A stretch of 64,000 nucleotides of DNA from positions 61,171,937 through 61,235,936 of the forward strand of contig JALGQZ010000001.1 of assembly GCA_023105745.1 (NCBI GenBank). The letters run 5' to 3'. Origin of the DNA: Austropuccinia psidii. Its lineage: Eukaryota; Basidiomycota; Pucciniomycetes; Pucciniales; Sphaerophragmiaceae. The position numbers and the translations under genes are program-made. Below are positions 21,001 to 30,624 of the stretch, in pieces; position 1 is the stretch's first letter, and each line of letters opens with the position of its first letter. Under the pieces are notes generated by a model, which did no database searches, was not told the DNA's origin, and worked only from the letters and a program-made list of their open reading frames with translations.

Positions 21001-22146
21001 CCCCAGAGCTCAGATCAAGATAACTGGTCCACATTAATCCTGAGTATTCTTTCCAAAGGTAGCAATGATATTTTGCATTTGGCATTGCGGCATTTAACTT
21101 TGCACTGCACCAAAACCACACATCTCAAATCCCTCCCCACTATCAGCCATCATTATGAACCGCTCCCACTTAACCCAACAATTCAGCAAGAATATTCCAC
21201 ATTATACAAAGAATTCCTATCATCCAAAAGCAAAGGACCAGGAGAATTTTTCAGGAATATTGATAAGCTGCAAATATGTTGTAACCATCACATCATGCTT
21301 AACAAAATTGCAGATGCAGATTTGGAAGACTACGAGGGCAGGATAACTCAGGATAACTCCTCAACAATCACACAAACTAATCTGGATGTGGAAACATGCA
21401 TGATTAGTAGTAAATTTTCCCACCTCCTAAACAGCTTACTGAAGAACAAACAATCAAAATGTGGTCCAACCAAATCTGTGGTTTATACCCAATGGAATAC
21501 ATCTGACCTTGTTTTATGGTAGAATTGGTATTGCACTTTCCCATCACTCTATCCTTTGAGCACAAATTGATGGAACAATTACAGCCCAAGTGCAGGAGAA
21601 GGCCCTGGAGAATTTCTTCAATAATCCTGAATGTGAAGTACTCATTGCATCCATTGCCAAAGGTGGAACTGGCCTCAATATAACCTGTGCTAATATGGTC
21701 TATTTAATGGTGAGGGGCACCCAAAATTCTGCTGTGATTTTCGGAAACTGACATCCACATTTCCAGGAGCCTAATTGGAACCTAGCCATTGAGGCTCAGG
21801 CTGTTGATAGACTCCTTTGTATTAGCCAACAACAGCTTGTGAAGGTCATTTACTATATCACTCCTCATTCAGTTGAGGTCAACATGCAGAAGGTACCTTT
21901 CAAGCTCATCTTTGTCCCTGTTTGTATTACTATTCTGAAATGTTTCTATATGGGAATGCCATATTTAAATCAACAATAGGTCCAATAAAAGAAAAACTCA
22001 TTAACCGTATGAGACTTCCTGATATTATCTAATTTGTGTTTGACAAAGTCGATAATTCCTTTTCACCACATCATAGATCCACAATCATGAACACCATGAG
22101 GTGGATAGAGCTTCTTCAATATTTCCTCAATGAAAACAAGCAATAG
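18029..22146 (+). pseudogene. Unit A SNF2-type helicase gene, split by a solo LTR
   Basis: It starts at ATG 18029 and ends at TAG 22144-22146. SNF2 family ATPases remodel chromatin or DNA-protein complexes. Motif I is degenerate here (GLDKII where Unit B has GLGKTI), removing the Walker A lysine-threonine context. The ITNWQSEI block and a DEA box follow at 18955-19180. The intron donor inside the DEAH box is mutated from GT to AT, so the frame runs into a stop. The LTGT/PIHN motif is interrupted by the solo LTR at 19328. The C-terminal half resumes at 20946, with an intron GTGAGG...CCAG near 21710-21766. Motif VI reads LLCISQQQ, having lost the His-Arg-Ile-Gly core. Many frameshifts and stops are present. 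The next gene converges on it after 171 bp. Confidence 0.75.
19328..20940 (+). mobile_element. Solo LTR of the element 3/4 family
   Basis: It begins TGTGAGCC and ends CATCTTACA, with target duplication GGCAC at 19323-19327 and 20941-20945. It is 1613 bp versus 1920 bp in element 3; about 307 bp are missing at a junction near 20095, where AACCCCAAAAGA runs directly into ATTGGCAATAAC. Its sense orientation is plus. The uninterrupted site is present in Unit B near 53765. Confidence 0.9.
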
Positions 22147-22317
22147 AGTATTATTTTCAAGGGATACAGTGATACATTCCAGTTCATATTGTTTATATTC
22201 TAATATATTTAGCAAGCTGTTGCATCTTTAAGAAATAATAATCATATTGTATAACACCTTCACAAAGAATTAACAAAATGTTAATTTGTAACTGTGCTAT
22301 ACATTTATTTTCCTAAA

Positions 22318-24371
22318 TTATTTCAGAGCATTTCCATTTGCACTAATAACTGGCATTTCAAGTATTTTGAGGGCAATAGTCTGAATCTTACTACAAACTT
22401 TGAGCCAATCTTGATTAAATACCTGAAAAGATAGCCCTTCAGGAATATCACCATCATCTGTCAATAGTATTTCTTGCAGTCTATCAATAGTTTTTTTACC
22501 CTTTTTTTAATCCAAATACAAAACTTTATGTCTCAATAAATTTTTAATACCAACTCATTAAATAGGCCTGAGCGCCAGTGTAAGCCCACTTTGTGGTAAA
22601 CTTGATGGCCATTTTCCACTACCTCCTCAGTATCTGAGAATACTTGGGGTTCATTGAATTTTGATTCTAGAATTTGAAATTTAGCTTTATCACACCATTC
22701 ACGATGGCGCTAACATGTCTGCACATCATCAATTAGATTATCATCATATTTACTTCACAATGAAGAGATACAGTAACTAACCCTTTGAGGAATCTGTGCC
22801 AGCTTTTGATTCTCCTTTTTTTACCATATACTCCCATCCTTTTGAATATACTTCCATTCTCTTTTCAAATAAGTGAAATATTGCTCCATTAAAGCCGCCA
22901 CAACCCCGTAGTTATTATGATCTTTTTTCAAAAAGTAGTGATGATACTTGGTACTGACAAGTGCAAGATGGAATGTATGGTAAAACACCATAGACATCAA
23001 CTTGTTTAATGGATGTTGCCATGAGGTCTCTCAGTCCCAAGTGAATTGCTTTAGTCCTATTTTGTGGAGCTCATTTTCTCAGTAGCTTTGGTAACCCTGA
23101 GACTGAACCTGTGTTGATGGCTCATTGAAAACATCCTTGGGGACATATCCAAGATTACCAGCCACTTGAATTACAATTTCACGCTCTTCTGTGCTGGGTG
23201 ATTCTGGTAGTGAGGAAAAATCCTTATCCCTTACTTTGAGTAGGAACAGACAATGGGCATGTACAGCGGATCTCTTCCCATGGACATTTTCTGGAATTGC
23301 CGCTTTCAGCCATTTTTGTTTCTCCTTCTGGCTTGCACGTTTTGCCACATTGTGAGCTTTGCAAGCCTTGTTCCTTTGCTTTCTCCTTCTGGATTTATCA
23401 AGCATACTCTGGGCAAGGGGCATTTGAGGATGGGTGAACTCACTATTTGACCAAGTGCCTTGCTCATGCGCTGTGAAATTGTCCTCCTTGGTTCATCATG
23501 TCTTTCACTTTGTTTCAGAGACATTTTCTCATCCCCATCATCCAAACTTGTTTCTCTTGATGAACTGGCATTAGCTGTTCTTGGTTTGGAGGCATATGAA
23601 TGATGATGTCCAGTGACTTTCTCTTTATTGACCAGAGGTGAAGATGCATAAAGTTCATCACCTGCCATACAAAACATCAGTTTACACATCAAAAAATTAA
23701 TAAAGACTGGTAATACTCAAAATCTTCAATTGGCTCCTGAGATTTGACTTACTTGCCTTTAGGTGCCATATCTAACCCATGAAAGAAACATATCAAATTG
23801 TGAAAAGGTTTATACTCCGACATCAAAATGGCATACTTTGATAAAGCGTCAACCCTGGATTTCCCTCCAACAGACCACCCCAAGTAACATTTTCCAATGG
23901 TCTTTTTTGTTGCCCACCATCAACCCGCTTTTAATTGCCCACATGAACCAGAAATCCTGATGGAATATTAAGGGTGGGCTGTTTACTTCTTCCAAAGGGA
24001 ACCTGGGATGCGACTGGATTCCGACCAGGATTAAGGAGTAACTCACATGGAAATTTTGATTGGGGATTAGCCTTTGATGAAATTTAAGGTGTGCTTTCTG
24101 GCCCCTCAGACACATCCATTTGTGTATTAGCGGGATTTGGGGGAATTGGGGTGACGGAAATGTTTGGGAATGACCAAGTGCTTGAAGCTTGAGCTTTCGG
24201 ATTTCCCACATCAATGTTAAGACCTGATACATTCATTGAGGATGAAATAGGTGTTGTGAGCAGAATTTTGGGACTCAATGGTGACTGTGTTTAAACATAT
24301 TCTATGCTAGATGCACTATCTGAGTCATGAACAGAACCTGAATGGGACTTACGTGGCTTGGAAGATGACAT
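22318..24371 (-). pseudogene. Unit A unknown repeated gene, broken
   Basis: I cannot assign a function. It is the counterpart of the plus-strand gene at 50280-52338. The start ATG is at 24371-24369 and the end a TAA at 22320-22318. The N-terminus is Ser/Pro/Asn-rich (SSSKPRKS-like, SDSESS), followed by a charged region and a conserved central domain with an HAHCLFLLKVRDKDFSS block (about 23230-23270) and a GYVPKDVFNEPSTQ block (about 23100-23150). The C-terminal exon has a Lys-rich KKKGKKTIDRLPEL-like segment near 22500. Frames switch repeatedly. It is convergent with the helicase (171-bp gap) and divergent from the transposase. Confidence 0.6.
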
Positions 24372-25357
24372 AAGGGCTAAAAAAGTACATTAATTTTTTT
24401 AACTTGATAAAACAGCTCAGTAATGTGATAAAATAGAGTGATATGAGATGAAATTTTTTCAAATTTATAATAGAGAAATTCTATGAATAGTTGGAACCAA
24501 GTGTCTTGCCAAAGTCTAATAAGATGCTTTCTAGGACAATTCTCCCTGCCTCCTCTTGAGCTCCTCCGCTTTTGGCTGAAACCACCCTGCACGGCCTACC
24601 AGCATATAATTTGATATTTCCTTGATCTCAAAGGGGACCCATCATCCATAAGTAATCAGATTCAATAAACATTCCCCCCTCCCCATTTTCACATTTTGTG
24701 AATTATCCAAACTTCCAATATATGCATCAAAATTCCACAGAATTGTACATTGGTAAAGGGGTATATTCATGAAGGATTTACACACAAAAGAGACATCACC
24801 TTTTCAAGAAAGGAAAGAAAATCTAAATAACATTCCAGCCAATTAAAAACCCGCTGCACTCAAACCAAATAACAATTCTTTAGCTCCACTCCAAATGTTT
24901 ATGTAATAGAGTTATATTGTTATGTCTGTAATAAGGTTTGAACCATGTACAATGGCATTGCAGCTTACATGGTTTGAATGTTAATACCCTCAATTCAATG
25001 TTGACACATCCCTAATGGAATGCTCCTCAAGGGTCAAAACCGCAGTATCACCATGTGTAAATAAATTATAATATGTATGAGCATTGAGAAGCATGGAATT
25101 TTACACAATTAAACTCCTAACAAATTCAGCCATCCAGATGAGACATGTTAAACTTTATCCCCTGCAGCTCAGCCACCATTACAAATGGGATATAATCCTC
25201 AGCTGGCTCAAATCATCTCCCCCTTCATAAATAATCACTCAATTTTTTTTCCAATTAATAACACTCCTAAACACTTTCACATCAACAATAGATATTTATA
25301 CACAAACCAACCATACTCACGATTCCTTCAACAATGTCAACCCGCCACTATTCCTCA
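24372..25357. other. Divergent promoter region between unknown gene and transposase (Unit A)
   Basis: About 1 kb separating two start codons that point away from each other. It aligns with the reverse complement of 49362-50279. No clear TATA box was picked out. Confidence 0.5.
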
Positions 25358-25742
25358 ATGCATATATGTATGTGTCAACACTGCTCAACCCATACACACT
25401 CTTCTGCTGAGGGTGATAGGCGGGAAGACGCCTTCACACCTTTACAATATAAGAAGCACATTAAAAAGCTCAAATCAACCATTGCACCCAAATCTCTTCC
25501 AAACATCCCTACTTCTGCATCAGGATCTGAGTGCCTGAAAATGTTATTGGATCAAATCTTTCCAGCTGATTATTCATAATTGACCCAAGGAACTTTCTCC
25601 ACTCCAGTGGGTCTCAATTCAACTGCACAGAAACCATACAGTGGTAGTCAAAACTTTCCCCCACAAGACCTTGGAATGATAATATCTAACATTCTATCAT
25701 TAAGGCATAATATACCCCGCAGGGCTTCACACATTCTTAACC
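25358..25742 (+). pseudogene. Unit A Tnp2/CACTA-like transposase, N-terminal stub
   Basis: The ATG is at 25358, followed by a C-x2-C finger (MCQHC) and a frame open to TAA at 25577-25579. The same frame then continues with sequence matching the Unit B copy (PPQDLGMIIS, NIPRRASHILN) until 25742, where the element 2 LTR begins. The remainder of the gene is absent on this side. Function is inferred from the longer Unit B copy. Confidence 0.65.
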
Positions 25743-26478
25743 TGTCACAGGGGCTCTTCTACATGAAGAGGGCTTGGCACTCAGTGAACAGACTTACTTA
25801 TGGAGGGCTCAGAATAAAATAATCAGATGATAAGAGTAATGAAATGAGAGGATAACTTCCTAGTCATAAAATAATAAGCATTAAAAGATATGAGAGGAAA
25901 ACAAAAGCAATAATGAAGAGCCAACCACAAATAATCCTGTACCACTGTTTCAACCTGTTCAGAAAAAAGAAAAGGATTAATAAAGGATATGCCCACCAGG
26001 ACTCTACTGAACAGGTGAGGGAAGGCAAAGACTAACTCAATAATTAAGAAAATAATATTTCTTAATGAGAAATAAAATAATGTTAAATAATAAATCCAAT
26101 ATTTCAATTGACTGGGGGAAAAACCCCCAGGTGGATGAAGAGGGGCTGGTATATGTGAGAAATACCAGCCTTGGAGTTTGAGTGTTGAGATACTTGCCTG
26201 TATGCTGGAAGAAGTTGGATGTGGGACTGAATCCTGTATTGGTGAGTCCAATACAGGTTATACAATCAATACGGGTATTTGCGCCTGTATTGATGACAGG
26301 CCTGTATTTGGTGAATCCTGGTTTTGGGTCTTGCCTGTATGAAACTGTATTGAGGTCTGAAAACTGTATTTGGATAATGTTGAATGAAACCCCCTTTCTT
26401 ATTGGGTTTTGAAGGGTATCAATGAAGTAATGATTGCTGAAGATGATTGGTAATGCCCCTGCCTCCTTGGCTGTGACA
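25743..26478 (-). repeat. 3' LTR of element 2
   Basis: 736 bp with TG...CA ends and an inverted terminal TGTCACAG/CTGTGACA. It is directly adjacent to a polypurine tract and interrupts the transposase stub. It contains a CCTGTATTG/CAATACAGG hairpin at 26233-26257. Confidence 0.75.
26233..26257. repeat. Hairpin in the element 2 LTR
   Basis: Perfect 9-bp stem CCTGTATTG / CAATACAGG with a 7-base loop. The same stem sequence is the core of the outer hairpin in the element 1 LTR. Further CCTGTATTG-like copies lie at 26290-26360. Confidence 0.7.
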
Positions 26479-26496
26479 TTATCCCCCTCTTGAAAG
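26479..26496 (-). other. Polypurine tract of element 2
   Basis: The minus strand reads TCAAGAGGGGGATAA immediately before the LTR start. Confidence 0.7.
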
Positions 26497-26935
26497 TGGT
26501 GAGCTCTGAGCACCATAAGTATAGTGAGTCTTGATGAGCTTGCAATCAATCCATACAGTTCTTTTCCCCAATTCCTTAAATTTATCCCATTAAACTTTCT
26601 TCTTCAATCAATACTCAAACAAAACCTTAATTTGATCACTTGTAGGTATTTTCCCCTTGATCTTGATTCTTAATTCCCTCTTTTCCATCAAAGTTCCTTC
26701 ATTCTTCTTAAAATTTCTTCATTCTTGGCTTGAGTGTCTTCACCAAACTTTTCTTGAGTGCTCATGGCTTTTGAAAAGTGGGTGACCTGGGCTTATGTCC
26801 CAAGAACACCTGATTTCATCATAACTTGAATCTTGAGAGTGTTGGCATAAAATGGCAAATACTTGAGGTTTTGGACCACTTCAGAAGTCCTGGCCGAAAT
26901 CCCTGATTTTGTGATTAAAGGGGTTTTTGGCCAAT
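26497..26935. other. Non-coding region inside element 2
   Basis: Between the 3' LTR and the palindrome cluster, rich in CTTGA/TTCTT. No coding region supported. Confidence 0.4.
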
Positions 26936-27207
26936 TTGCGCATTTTTGCGCAAAATGTGCAAAATTTGCGCAAAGTGCGCAAATGTGCATACATGCCATA
27001 ATGGCATATATTGGTGAAAAAATTGAAAAAAATGATTAATGATGAAAAAATGGCCTTATAATGGATTCTGGCCATTTTGTGCATTTTTGTGCAAAGTGTG
27101 CAAATGAGCAATTATGATGAAATGGGCCCAAAAGGCCTTTTGAAGCCTTTTGACAAGATAGAGAGGCCTTTTGGTCAAAAATGCGCAAAAGTGCGCAAAT
27201 GCGCAAA
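26936..27207. repeat. Cluster of TGCGCA palindromes upstream of the antisense gene
   Basis: Seven exact TGCGCA sites at 26937, 26947, 26967, 26976, 27182, 27192 and 27200, often extended to TTTGCGCAAA. TGTGCA variants that look like CpG-decayed copies lie between them. It is about 310-580 bp before the antisense gene's ATG (27514), so a promoter role is possible. Confidence 0.6.
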
Positions 27208-27513
27208 ATTGCCAATATGCATAATTAAGCACATTTTGATAAAAAATGATAAAAATGAGCTATTTTGAATTTTTGAGTTCTGATTTGGCAATTTGTGCCA
27301 AAGTGCATAAATTCATGAAATTGGCCAATTGAGCCATTTGAAGAAGTTTTTTCTCTTTTTGATCTTGATTTATTCTTGAATGTCTTTCTTCTTATCCCCT
27401 CCTATTTTCTTTGCTTCAACTCATTCTTGCAGTTCCAATTTGCCATAATTGTCTTGCTGACTTGCAATTGTCCATAATTCTCTTGGTCTTGACTTTGAAA
27501 TTTTGACTTGAAG

Positions 27514-28682
27514 ATGAGTTCAAGGCTGACTTCCCTTTGTGATTCCAATCACTCTGATTCCACACCTTCTGTACTCTATGGTCCTGGTGTTTTTGATAAC
27601 TTGAAGGAGCTTTCTGAAGAGAGTATGGCCCCTACAGAGATTTGGGACATCAAGAAAACCTATAATGGTTTTAAATCTGTCAGAGTTATTGAACCACCCT
27701 GCACCAATTGTAAGAGGAAAGGGATTCCTTGTGTGGAATCTGCTACTGCTAGGTCCACCAGGTAACAATTTTGCAATCTTGGAAAAAGAAATTGTTCTCA
27801 AGCCCACTGTAGCTTTCCTGCAAATCCCAGAACATTATGGAGCAGCATCAAGAAGGGTGGAAGATTTAGATTGGAAGCTCCTGTTAATGAACCTCCCACC
27901 TCTGATGCCACCTCTGGTCACTCCAATTGTGAGTTGATTGTCCATAAAATTGATGGGTTACTGACTTCTATGTTCTATTTTCTTCTTCTTTAGTGACTGG
28001 ATCTAGAATGAGAGGTGTCCAACAATGGAATAATACCAGCAGTTCCTGGGCAGCCATTGGAGGATCAATTCATCCCCAAGGAAATCCCATTGGAGTGGCC
28101 CTAGAGGTTCCCATTTTGGTCACCAGAAAAGATGGAAAACTTGGAAGATTGAAGAGAAATGTGGTGGTTCAAGATGAAATTGATACTGATGCTGAAGGCA
28201 GTGATGAGATTGATGGAGAAGAGCTTGAAATGACTACCCCAATCCAGAAAAAAAGAATCCAATCCACCTCACAATGCCCAGTGCATGCCAGTACCACCAA
28301 TAATGAAGTGATCAGGTTCCCCCAACCACCTCAACTTCCAATTAGATCCCCAACCAGGCCCTCCACACTTGCCTCCACCTATACCAATATCCAACCACCA
28401 GTGGCCAGCACTTCTAGAGACCAAATGTCTCCAGAACATGAATCAATCTTTGAAAACCGTTGCCGCTGCAATATTACTGGCAACTTCACTTATCAGAAAA
28501 GGGTGAACAAGAAGGTGGTCACCTCTCTATTTGCTGGAGTTGATTCTTTGACTGAGGTGTTTGTTGATAAGGCTATGAAGAGTGCTATTCCAGGGGAGCC
28601 CACTGCTGCTTTGGCCGGGGAGGAAGTTGCTTATAAAGATTCCATGGTTGTTAAGTTTAGAGAAGCCTTGAAGAAATTTTGA
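27514..28682 (+). pseudogene. Zn2Cys6-type gene antisense within element 2
   Basis: ATG 27514. Exon 1 runs to 27928, an intron of 65 bp follows (donor GTGAGT, branch TACTGAC, acceptor CTTTAG), and exon 2 is 27994-28682. Splicing keeps frame and gives 367 codons. Cysteines at residues 63, 66, 73, 87 and 94 follow C-x2-C-x6-C...C-x2-C-x6-C; the codon at residue 84, where the fourth Cys is expected, is TAA (27763-27765). That single stop is the only defect seen. After the cluster come a TGSRMRG segment at the start of exon 2, an acidic DAEGSDE patch and a Pro/Ser/Thr-rich stretch. The C-terminus is predicted helical. It lies tail-to-tail with pol and within the element's LTR boundary. A DNA-binding regulatory role is inferred only from the cluster. 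Confidence 0.65.
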
Positions 28683-28904
28683 TGAGGATTATCTGTAGCT
28701 GGTCTTTACCATTACTAGTGTTTGCTCTTGATTATTAAATAAATTGACTCCCCAAACAAGATATGGGAGTTGTGATTGCTGCTTTTGAAACAAGAAATGA
28801 AAAATAAATCATACAAGTAAAAGAAAATGAAATGAAAAAATAAAAATGAAAAGAAATGAGAGAAAAAAGAGAGTAAAGAAAGAAATAGGAAATGCCTGAG
28901 GGTT

Positions 28905-29384
28905 GTGCTTCTTGTGGTGAGTTGCTTAAATTTGGCCAAAAGGTTCTGAAAGATAAAATCAAGAATTTGATGCTCACAGCGTGGCCAAGGTAATGTTTTA
29001 CAAGAAGTAGACCCCTCAGGGATGCATACCAGGAGATGAAACTTACTTTCATAACTTCCACTCCCCACCAAGCACCATAAATGAAAATAAAATTATGCCA
29101 TAACATGAATTGTGGTAATGAATGTCTTGAATGATAATTTATGGCATGATTAAAGAAAGAAAAGAAAATAAGAGAAAGGATTGGGCAATATCTTGATGAA
29201 AGGTCCAAAATCTTGAGGGTATGATGTTGCAAGGCCTTCTGAACCTCTCCAAATAACTGACAAGTTCTCACAAAGTGGCCAAGGTGATGCTTACAACAAA
29301 TTTGGGTAGAATACCCCCTTAAAGGTGCATGCCAGGAGAGGAACTTACTTTCATAACCTCCAATCCCCACCAAGCACCATAAAT
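28905..29384. repeat. Two diverged ~180-bp direct copies, ~300 bp apart
   Basis: The strongest match is between about 29005-29082 and 29308-29384 (shared CCAGGAGA, AACTTACTTTCATAAC, CCCCACCAAGCACCATAAAT), extending weakly to GTGGCCAAGGT upstream. It lies in the 3' untranslated part of element 2, past pol. Confidence 0.6.
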
Positions 29385-29389
29385 TAAAC

Positions 29390-30624
29390 TCTTGAGGCAT
29401 TTGGGCCAGGCTTGTCAGGATATAAGGTGTGAAATTCCTTGACAAGGTCTGGAGAGTTGGTAAGGTTGGCAGCTGGTTCCCAAGTTGTTTTTCTGGGTCT
29501 TCACTGAATCCTTTCCACTCAACTAAATACCAGAATAAACCTCTCTTGAGTTTTGAGTCCAGAACCTGAGCCACTTCCCATTCTTCTTGCTCTTCCACTA
29601 TTACTGGTGGTGGTGGCGATTGATTTAGATTTGGGATAGTTGATTTCTTCACTTGTTCTAACAAGGAAATGTGGAAAACAGGGTGAACTGACTTCCATTG
29701 TTGAGGCAACTTGAGTTGATATGCATGGCTGCCAATCTTCTTCAGAACTTCAAAGGGTCCCAACCATCTCTCTGAGAGCTTCTTGGTGGGTATTGTTGTC
29801 TTGATGGTCTTGGAAGCTAGCCATACTTTGTCCCCAGGTTGGAAATCAGGTGGAATTGCTCTATTTTTATCTGCATACTTCTTAAAACGCTTTATTGCTG
29901 ACTCTAATTTTTCTCTGACAAATTTCTGTACTGATTGGAGTTTTGATGATAACTTTCCAGCAGGTGTATCTTGAGAAATGTGAATTGAACCAAAGCTGGG
30001 ATTTCTTCAATAAATAATGAAAAATGGAGACTGTCTTGTTGATGAATGTTCTGCATTATTATAGGCAAATTCAGCCAGAGGGAGCCAGGTGTGCTAGTCA
30101 TCTCGATGGTAACTGACATACATCCAAAGATACTTCTCTAGAATCTGATTTACCCTCTCTGTCTGTCCATCTGTTTCAGGATGAAGGGAAGTTGAAAGAT
30201 CTCTTGATATCCTGAGCTGCTGACATAATTTGGTCCAGAATGATGAAACAAATAAAGAACCTCTATCACTGACAATACTGACTGGAAGACCATGTTTGGA
30301 AAAGACATGATTAATGAATATTTGAGCTAAGTCCAGAGCAGTGATTGTTCCATAAGTTGGAAGAAGAATTGCCATCTTTGAGAATCTGTCTACAACTACT
30401 AAAATTGAATCAAAGTTGCATGACAAGGGCAATTGAGTGATAAAGTCTATTGATAGTGAATTCCAAGGACCAGATGAAATTTGAAGAGGCTTGAGTAATC
30501 CAAACTTTTTATGATGAATGTTCTTGTTTCTTGAACATTTCTGACATGAGGACACATAGTCCTTGATAATTTGATTCATGCCAGCCCAATAAAAATCCCT
30601 CTTGATGAGCTTGAGGGTCTTCTC
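29390..30624 (-). pseudogene. Element 2 integrase and chromodomain
   Basis: From 30579 the frame shows the second half of the zinc finger (SCQKC) and the integrase core: Asp in SIDFIT, Asp in VSDRG and Glu in TERVNQ, the D,D,E triad. It stops at 30094. After a frame change the C-terminal domain resumes with GDKVWLASK-like and GPFEVLKKIG motifs near 29850-29720 and a canonical chromodomain, with WEVAQVLDSK and FWYLVEWKGF at about 29590-29510. Chromodomains of chromoviruses direct integration through histone marks (established). The exact stop of Pol is not clear. The open frame continues past 29390 to 28735 only because of chance sequence. Confidence 0.8.

Noticed and set aside
26936..27207. 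CRISPR-like array
   Set aside because: Units are short palindromes with irregular spacing and no unique spacers of constant length. The context is eukaryotic retroelement DNA.
28735..29390. Extension of element 2 Pol past the chromodomain
   Set aside because: The frame happens to be open through the duplicated block but has no domain content and a low-complexity Phe/Ser-rich end.
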